This document shows, piece by piece, positions 5,414 through 9,375 of a stretch of 9,375 nt of DNA. Within the stretch, counting starts at the first letter, position 1. Each line of letters starts with the position of its first letter. The notes beneath the pieces were generated by a model, which saw nothing but the letters and a program-made list of their open reading frames with translations, was not told where the DNA came from and searched no databases. Both the position numbers and the translations under genes were made by a program. The stretch is from positions 1 to 9,375 of the forward strand of contig JAAZDX010000035.1 in the NCBI GenBank assembly GCA_012512605.1, read 5' to 3'. The stretch is from Bacillota bacterium (GTDB lineage: Bacteria; Bacillota; UBA4882; UBA10575).

Positions 5414-6463
5414 ATGGCGGAACTTATTGATTTACGAAGCGATACGGTAACAAAACCAACGGCCGAAATGCGTAAAGCAATGGCTGCGGCGGAAGTGGGG
5501 GATGATGTCTACGGCGAAGCCACAACCATCCAAAAACTAGAAACGATTGCTGCGGAGAAGATCGGTAAGGAGGCTGCGCTTTTTGTTCCCAGTGGAACCA
5601 TGGGTAATCAAGTGGCGGCCATGGCCCATCTACAGCGGGGGGAAGAAGTGATTGTGGAGGCCGAGTCCCATATCTTCTTCTATGAAGTTGGAGGACTTGC
5701 CCTCCTTTCTGGTGCCCAGACCCGGACCATCCCCGGACGGAAAGGCTTTATGGAACCCGAACTGATTGCCGATGCCATCCGCACCCATGATCTTCATTTT
5801 CCCCGTACCGGATTGCTCTGCTTGGAAAACACGCATAACCGGGCGGGCGGTGCGGTGCTCACCGCCGAACAGACCCGTTTAATGGCTAAGGTGGCCCAGG
5901 AGCAGGGGATACCGGTCCACCTGGATGGCGCGCGCATTTTTAACGCGGCAATTGCTTTAGGAACGGATGTCCGGGAGTTAACAGCGGACGTTGACTCCGT
6001 AATGTTTTGTCTCTCCAAGGGATTAGCCGCTCCGGTTGGCTCGCTCCTGGCTGGAAGAGAAGAGTTTATCAACAAAGCGCGAAAAGTCCGTAAAGTGTTG
6101 GGCGGGGGGCTACGCCAGGCGGGAATCTTGGCAGCGGCTGGCCTTATCGCCTTGGAACAGATGGTCGACCGGTTAGCGGAAGACCATGCCCACGCCCGGC
6201 TTCTGGCTGAAGGATTGGCCAGTATTCCCGGACTGACCATTGACCCGGATGCTTATCCCACTAATATCCTCATTTGTTCCGTGGCCAAACTCGGCATTTC
6301 AGCACAGCGTTTTTCCGTCCTCTTAGCCCAACATGGTGTTTTGGCCAACCCGACTTCCACAACGGAACTTCGTTTTGTCACCCACAAAGATGTGACGAAA
6401 AAGCAGATTAAAACGGCTCTTAATATTATTAATCAGATTGTAAAGGCCATAAATCAGTTTTAA
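5414..6463 (+). CDS. ltaE: Low-specificity L-threonine aldolase (PLP enzyme)
   Basis: This cytoplasmic pyridoxal-phosphate enzyme of the beta-eliminating lyase / GLY1 family cleaves L-threonine and L-allo-threonine to glycine and acetaldehyde. It has 349 residues. The N-terminus DLRSDTVTKPT and DDVYGEATT (30-38) is diagnostic. VPSGTMGNQ (58-66) contributes phosphate and cofactor binding, His86 in ESHIFFYE is the ring-stacking histidine, HLDGARIFNAA (169-179) holds the Asp that binds the pyridine nitrogen, and Lys202 in LSKGLAAPVGS is the Schiff-base lysine. These agree with T. maritima threonine aldolase (His83, Lys199) with a constant offset. AAAGGAG lies about 10 nt before the ATG. It is 30 nt after folK with no terminator between, so it is probably in the folP operon, where the glycine it makes would suit folate-dependent one-carbon metabolism (inference). 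Confidence 0.93.
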   Translation: MAELIDLRSDTVTKPTAEMRKAMAAAEVGDDVYGEATTIQKLETIAAEKIGKEAALFVPSGTMGNQVAAMAHLQRGEEVIVEAESHIFFYEVGGLALLSGAQTRTIPGRKGFMEPELIADAIRTHDLHFPRTGLLCLENTHNRAGGAVLTAEQTRLMAKVAQEQGIPVHLDGARIFNAAIALGTDVRELTADVDSVMFCLSKGLAAPVGSLLAGREEFINKARKVRKVLGGGLRQAGILAAAGLIALEQMVDRLAEDHAHARLLAEGLASIPGLTIDPDAYPTNILICSVAKLGISAQRFSVLLAQHGVLANPTSTTELRFVTHKDVTKKQIKTALNIINQIVKAINQF

Positions 6464-6477
6464 ATCTGGATCGAGGA

Positions 6478-6507
6478 TTGACATCTTTTATAACCGCAGG
6501 ATATAAT
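6478..6507 (+). promoter_or_regulatory. Sigma-A promoter of the hndB-hndD operon
   Basis: A perfect TTGACA (6478-6483) and a perfect TATAAT (6502-6507) are separated by 18 nt, giving a strong housekeeping promoter with a start point near 6514. It begins 14 nt after the ltaE stop and shows that the hydrogenase transcript starts immediately upstream of hndB. Confidence 0.85.
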
Positions 6508-6525
6508 TTGAATTAACCGGAAGAC

Positions 6526-6543
6526 TTGTGAAATTTGGAACAA
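6526..6543 (+). promoter_or_regulatory. Rex-like operator in the hndB leader
   Basis: TTGTGAAATTTGGAACAA is an 18-bp imperfect palindrome resembling Rex operators (TTGTGAAnnnnTTCACAA or TTGTTAAnnnnTTAACAA). The outer TTGT/ACAA arms and the A/T-rich centre match; the right half has GG where the consensus has T. It lies about 12-29 nt downstream of the inferred start point, so a bound repressor would block RNA polymerase. Rex senses NADH/NAD+ and commonly controls fermentative and hydrogenase genes. The flanking bases also allow a hairpin of GAAGA-TTGT with ACAATCTTC (6520-6548) with one bulged C. Confidence 0.55.
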
Positions 6544-6565
6544 TCTTCACGAAGGAGGAAAGATC

Positions 6566-6928
6566 ATGAATTCGCTGGCGGAGTTGGAAAAAATCCGGGA
6601 CCAGGCGCGACGTTTAACGGAATTACGGGAAGAGAAACCGCAAACCAAAGTAATCATCGGGATGGGAACCTGTGGAATTGCCGCCGGTGCCCGTGAAACC
6701 ATGAAAGCCATTCTTGATGAGATTAACGAACGAAATCTCTCGGGGATTGCTGTTACACCAACCGGTTGCTTAGGCCTGTGCGAACAGGAACCCATTGTTG
6801 AAGTGGAAATCCCGGAGCAACCCCGGATCGTTTATGGGAAAATTACGGCCGAGAAAGCCCGACAGATTGTGGCTAAACACTTGATGAACCATAACATTAT
6901 CGATGAATGGGTGATTGGCCGCAAGTAG
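6566..6928 (+). CDS. hndB: HndB-type thioredoxin-like [2Fe-2S] ferredoxin subunit
   Basis: The 120-residue protein matches the HndB subunit of NADP-reducing / electron-bifurcating [FeFe]-hydrogenases, a thioredoxin-fold ferredoxin that passes electrons within the complex. A short helical N-terminus (LAELEKIRDQARRLTELREE) leads into KVIIGMGTCGIAAGARETM (28-46), the family hallmark, and then TPTGCLGLCEQEPIVEVEI (64-82). The cysteines are 36, 68 and 72; only three are present, against four for a standard all-Cys [2Fe-2S] site. I believe the single Cys in GTCGIAAGA is normal for this family, but did not check it. GAAGGAGGAAAG lies just before the ATG. Its promoter and Rex-like site are directly upstream, and hndD follows after 164 nt. 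Neither HndA (NuoE-like) nor HndC (NuoF-like) is adjacent, unlike the usual hndABCD order. Confidence 0.87.
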   Translation: MNSLAELEKIRDQARRLTELREEKPQTKVIIGMGTCGIAAGARETMKAILDEINERNLSGIAVTPTGCLGLCEQEPIVEVEIPEQPRIVYGKITAEKARQIVAKHLMNHNIIDEWVIGRK

Positions 6929-6936
6929 TCGACCAT

Positions 6937-6970
6937 GGGCTTGACCTTCCGCGAAGCCCAAGGGCATTTT
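6937..6970 (+). terminator. Weak hairpin between hndB and hndD, possible attenuator
   Basis: GGGCTT (6937-6942) can pair with AAGCCC (6954-6959) around an 11-nt loop; ATTTT follows 7 nt later. The large loop and the distance to the T-run make efficient termination unlikely. It could lower hndD expression relative to hndB or stabilise the hndB message end. Confidence 0.3.
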
Positions 6971-7038
6971 TGTGCTCAAACCTTAACTAATGAATTAGGA
7001 ATTTGTTACGAGCAGTGATGGTTAAGTTTAAACCATAC

Positions 7039-7059
7039 AATTAGATGCCAATTAGATGC
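7039..7059 (+). repeat. Short tandem direct repeat before hndD
   Basis: AATTAGATGC occurs at 7039-7048 and again at 7050-7059, a period of 11 bp. Just upstream, ATGGTT (7018-7023) and AACCAT (7031-7036) form a 6-bp inverted repeat. These lie in the untranslated stretch before hndD. An 11-bp period would place two sites on the same face of the helix, but no regulator family is recognised. Confidence 0.5.
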
Positions 7060-7092
7060 GGTATAGACAATTGCCGAAAGGAAGTGAAGACC

Positions 7093-8835
7093 TTGGTGAT
7101 GGTAAACGTGACCGTGGATGGTCAAAAAGTGGAGGTGCCAAAAGGAACGACGATTTTGGACGCTGCAAAAAAAGTCGGGATTACCATACCGACCTTATGC
7201 CACCATGAAGATTTGGACGTGAACGCCATGTGTCGAATCTGTGTGGTGGAGGTTGTTGGGGCGCGCCCACTCCAAGCGGCTTGTTCGCAACCGGTTGCTG
7301 ACGGAATGGAGATCATTACCAATTCACCGGCTGTGCGCCAAGCACGAAAAATGAATTTGGAGCTTCTCTTATCCAACCACCCCCAGGATTGTTTGAATTG
7401 TGTCCGCAATCAACGCTGTGAATTACAGGCTTTAGCCGACCAACTGGGGGTCAGAGCGCAGTCCTTCCCGACCAAGAAATGGCCGGAACAGCCAAAGGAC
7501 GAGTCAACCGCGGCCCTTGTCCGGGATCCGGATAAATGTATTCTTTGCCGGAGATGTGTGGAAGTTTGTCATAACGTCCAAGGGGTGGGGGCGATTGCCG
7601 CCGCCAACCGGGGTATTGATACCCAAATCCTTCCGGCGACCAGTGTGGACTTGAACGATGTGGCATGCGTGCTCTGTGGTCAATGCTCATTGGTCTGTCC
7701 GGTTGGGGCCATCTACGAGCAGGATCATACGGAACAGGTCTGGGCTGCGCTGGCTGATCCGGATAAACATGTGGTAGTTCAGACCGCGCCGGCGATCCGG
7801 GTCTCCATTGGCGAAGAGTTTGGAATGGAACCAGGTCAAGTTACCACCGGTCAACTGGTTGCCGCCTTAAGACGCTTAGGTTTTGACCGCGTCTTCGATA
7901 CCGATTTTACCGCCGATTTAACGATTATTGAGGAAGGCCATGAATTGATTGAACGCTTGTCCAAAGGTGGCACGCTCCCGATGATTACTTCTTGTAGTCC
8001 GGGATGGATTAAATTCATCGAACATTTTTACCCTGAATATTTAGACCATCTTTCAACTTGCAAATCGCCCCAGCAGATGTTTGGTGCGCTGGCGAAGACC
8101 TATTACGCGGAGAAAGCCGGGCTGGACCCGAAGGATATTTATGTGGTCTCCATCATGCCTTGTACCGCTAAGAAATTTGAGTGCGGGCGTCCGGAGATGT
8201 CCGCTTCCGGTTATCCTGATGTTGATGCCGTTTTAACCACCCGTGAATTGGGGAAAATGCTCCGGCAGGCTGGGATCGACTTTAACCAACTACCCGAAGA
8301 AGAATATGATGCTCCCTTCGGGATTACGACCGGCGCTGGTGTGATCTTCGGGGCTAGCGGCGGCGTAATGGAAGCTGCCCTCCGGACCGTTTATGAAGTG
8401 GTAACAAAAGAGACCCTGCCGTCGGTGGACTTTACCGCCGTCCGCGGAATTGAAGGGATTAAAGAAGCGGAAATTGATTTAAAGGGAACGAAGGTTAAAG
8501 TTGCTGTCGCCAACGGGTTGGGGAACGCCCGTCAACTGATGGAATTGATTAAAGCCGGAAAAGCCGATTACCACTTTATTGAGATTATGTGCTGTCCGGG
8601 TGGTTGTATCGGCGGTGGCGGCCAACCGATCGGGACGACCAACGCGATCCGGGAAAAACGGATCGAAGCGATCTATGAAGCCGATCGCGGGCTGCCGCTG
8701 CGGAAATCCCACGAGAATCCTGCTGTTAAAACCCTGTACGAGGAGTTCCTAGGTGAGCCTTTGGGTGAAAAGAGCCATCAACTGCTCCACACCCAATATA
8801 CCAAACGGGAAAAATACCCGGAGGTATCGGCCTAA
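7093..8835 (+). CDS. hndD: [FeFe]-hydrogenase catalytic subunit, HndD/HydA type
   Basis: This is the H2-evolving or H2-oxidising subunit of an NAD(P)-linked, probably electron-bifurcating hydrogenase. Starting at TTG 7093 gives 580 residues. AAGGAAGT (7078-7085) is 7 nt upstream; ATG 7099 is the alternative, while ATG 7045 has no SD and adds unlike-family residues. Domains in order: plant-type [2Fe-2S] (Cys36, 47, 50, 64); His-ligated [4Fe-4S] (His96, Cys100, 103, 109); two [4Fe-4S] ferredoxin motifs (Cys149-159 and 192-202); then the H-cluster domain with L1 TSCSPGW (299-305), L2 MPCTAKKFE (355-363) and L3 EIMCCPGGCIGGGGQP (497-512). A small-subunit-like tail, KSHQLLHTQYTKREKYPEV, ends the protein. 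Proton-path residues equivalent to CpI Glu279, Glu282, Ser319 and Cys299 are present. L1 has Ser where CpI has ligand Cys300, and L3 has an extra Cys. HydEFG maturases are not in the window. Confidence 0.94.
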   Translation: MVMVNVTVDGQKVEVPKGTTILDAAKKVGITIPTLCHHEDLDVNAMCRICVVEVVGARPLQAACSQPVADGMEIITNSPAVRQARKMNLELLLSNHPQDCLNCVRNQRCELQALADQLGVRAQSFPTKKWPEQPKDESTAALVRDPDKCILCRRCVEVCHNVQGVGAIAAANRGIDTQILPATSVDLNDVACVLCGQCSLVCPVGAIYEQDHTEQVWAALADPDKHVVVQTAPAIRVSIGEEFGMEPGQVTTGQLVAALRRLGFDRVFDTDFTADLTIIEEGHELIERLSKGGTLPMITSCSPGWIKFIEHFYPEYLDHLSTCKSPQQMFGALAKTYYAEKAGLDPKDIYVVSIMPCTAKKFECGRPEMSASGYPDVDAVLTTRELGKMLRQAGIDFNQLPEEEYDAPFGITTGAGVIFGASGGVMEAALRTVYEVVTKETLPSVDFTAVRGIEGIKEAEIDLKGTKVKVAVANGLGNARQLMELIKAGKADYHFIEIMCCPGGCIGGGGQPIGTTNAIREKRIEAIYEADRGLPLRKSHENPAVKTLYEEFLGEPLGEKSHQLLHTQYTKREKYPEVSA

Positions 8836-8842
8836 ACGCGTG

Positions 8843-8887
8843 ACAACCCCGGTTAAGCACCTACTTAACCGGGGTTGTTTTCTTTTT
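8843..8887 (+). terminator. Strong intrinsic terminator of the hydrogenase operon
   Basis: ACAACCCCGGTTAAG (8843-8857) and CTTAACCGGGGTTGT (8864-8878) form a perfect 15-bp stem with a 6-nt CACCTA loop, followed by TTTCTTTTT. It begins 8 nt after the hndD stop and closes the hndB-hndD unit, so no further hydrogenase subunit is co-transcribed downstream. Confidence 0.95.
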
Positions 8888-9002
8888 AAACCAAACCTTG
8901 TAGCGTCATGTTAAAGGTCGGCTTACTCATAAGAGACATTTTACCAGATTAGATTAAATCTGACATTTATCACTGAATGACTAAACAAAAAAGAAAAGGC
9001 TA
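8888..9002. other. AT-rich intergenic spacer, no gene seen
   Basis: No convincing reading frame or RNA gene was seen. The only structure noted is the AT-rich inverted repeat CAGATT...AATCTG (8946-8963) with a 6-nt loop and no T-run after it. Confidence 0.5.
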
Positions 9003-9031
9003 TTGACTTAACTATAGTTTTGTGTTATTAT
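9003..9031 (+). promoter_or_regulatory. Sigma-A promoter of the tRNA-Val gene
   Basis: TTGACT (9003-9008) and TATTAT (9026-9031) are separated by the ideal 17 nt. Transcription would start near 9038, a few bases before the mature tRNA 5' end at 9044. Confidence 0.8.
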
Positions 9032-9043
9032 TAGATTTGCTTT

Positions 9044-9120
9044 GGGGGGGTAGCCCAGTTGGTTAGAGCGCTACGTTGACATCGTAGAGGCCAGCGGTTC
9101 GAGTCCGCTCCTCCCCACCA
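9044..9120 (+). tRNA. tRNA-Val (anticodon GAC)
   Basis: The 77-nt sequence folds as a full cloverleaf. Seven G (9044-9050) pair with CCTCCCC with one G-U; the D arm is GCCC...GAGC; the anticodon stem CTACG/CGTAG encloses the loop TTGACAT, giving anticodon GAC, which reads the valine codons GUC and GUU; the T arm AGCGG-TTCGAGT-CCGCT contains the universal TTCGA. The discriminator is A and the 3' CCA is encoded. It stands alone, with its own promoter and terminator. Confidence 0.96.
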
Positions 9121-9131
9121 TATTGACTAAT

Positions 9132-9159
9132 AATGGCAGGACCAAACCTGCTATTTTTT
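9132..9159 (+). terminator. Intrinsic terminator of the tRNA-Val gene
   Basis: AATGGCAGG (9132-9140) pairs with CCTGCTATT (9147-9155) with one G-U, around the loop ACCAAA, and runs into six T (9154-9159). It begins 12 nt after the tRNA CCA end. Confidence 0.9.
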
Positions 9160-9222
9160 GTATTTAAAGCCGGTTTAAAAAATATCCCGCTTATAGAATA
9201 ATATTTACTATCGTTAAGTACT

Positions 9223-9250
9223 TGTAAACCCAAAGGGCTTATGCTATAAT
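9223..9250 (+). promoter_or_regulatory. Sigma-A promoter (extended -10) for the yqzL-like gene
   Basis: TTGTAA (9223-9228) and a perfect TATAAT (9245-9250) are 16 nt apart, with TG at 9242-9243 giving the extended form TGCTATAAT. A start near 9257 leaves a leader of about 45 nt before the ATG at 9302. Confidence 0.72.
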
Positions 9251-9301
9251 GTGAATAGTGGCGGGCAGTTTCGACCAGAATAATGGAAGGGGAGGGGTTC
9301 T

Positions 9302-9375
9302 ATGATCCTTTCCGCAGAGTTTTTCTGGAAACTTTTTGAGATTACCGGGTCGATCACAGCCTATTTGTTATATAA
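9302..9375 (+). CDS. yqzL: YqzL-family small protein, 5' part, cut by window edge
   Basis: From the ATG at 9302 the frame reads MILSAEFFWKLFEITGSITA then YLLY and runs off the window. This matches the start of the YqzL family, short proteins of about 45-50 residues in Firmicutes with the pattern F-WK-F--TG-I--YLL-K. Their function is unknown; they often precede recO. A strong AAGGGGAGG (9286-9294) lies 7 nt before the ATG, and a good promoter lies about 50 nt upstream. Only 24 complete codons are visible, so the family call rests on that pattern alone. Confidence 0.72.
   Translation, partial: MILSAEFFWKLFEITGSITAYLLY

Noticed and set aside
6929..7018. Continuation of the hndB frame after its TAG stop (31 sense codons to TGA at 7016-7018), possible readthrough or a 27-residue ORF from ATG 6935
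   Set aside because: HndB is already full length at 120 residues, there is no SD before ATG 6935, and the extension resembles no known hydrogenase subunit.
7045..7092. ATG 7045 as the hndD start
   Set aside because: No SD precedes it, and the added 16 residues (with two Cys) do not match HndD; the good SD at 7078-7085 serves TTG 7093 or ATG 7099.
9044..9120. tRNA-Val as a mobile-element attachment site
   Set aside because: No repeat of the tRNA 3' end, integrase gene or other island signs are present in the window.
1..9375. CRISPR arrays, insertion sequences, defence systems or prophage genes
   Set aside because: No regularly spaced repeats, transposase motifs, terminal repeats or phage-like proteins were seen on either strand; the content is core metabolism and sporulation.

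Overview
The window looks like chromosomal DNA of an anaerobic, endospore-forming Firmicute (Clostridia or Limnochordia/Hydrogenispora type). The evidence is a complete spoIIAA-spoIIAB-sigF operon next to dacF, an HndD-type multi-cluster [FeFe]-hydrogenase, a Rex-like operator, strong AAGGAGG-type ribosome binding sites and several TTG starts. Base composition appears moderate (near 50% GC in genes, AT-rich between them). The lineage is an inference; no exact species can be read from the sequence.

Layout. (1) 1-439, minus strand: the N-terminal half of folE2 (GTP cyclohydrolase IB), cut by the window edge. (2) 440-604: divergent intergenic region with a plus-strand hairpin/U-run and a good match to a sigma-F promoter ahead of dacF. 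(3) 605-1768: dacF, a secreted D,D-carboxypeptidase, closed by two tandem intrinsic terminators. (4) 1980-3526: spoIIAA-spoIIAB-sigF, with a near-consensus sigma-H promoter upstream and a terminator after sigF. (5) 3672-6463: folP-folK-ltaE, giving two folate-pathway enzymes plus a threonine aldolase. (6) 6478-8887: a two-gene hydrogenase unit, hndB-hndD, with its own sigma-A promoter, a Rex-like operator in the leader and a 15-bp-stem terminator. (7) 9003-9159: a stand-alone tRNA-Val(GAC) with its own promoter and terminator. (8) 9302-9375: the start of a YqzL-family small protein, cut by the window edge.

How the genes work together. FolE2 makes dihydroneopterin triphosphate from GTP, and FolK and FolP carry out the later steps to dihydropteroate. 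No folB is in the window. LtaE releases glycine, a one-carbon donor to tetrahydrofolate. SpoIIAA, SpoIIAB and sigma-F form the forespore partner-switching module. The promoter matches suggest that sigma-H starts spoIIA and sigma-F feeds forward to dacF. HndB and HndD are two subunits of an electron-bifurcating type hydrogenase, but the usual NuoE-like (HndA) and NuoF-like (HndC) subunits are not in this unit.

No wholly new system is evident. The points most worth a second look are the reduced hndB-hndD operon with its Rex-like site, the unusual Cys/Ser pattern around the H-cluster, the sporulation promoters with tandem terminators, the N-terminally extended FolP and the missing folB.
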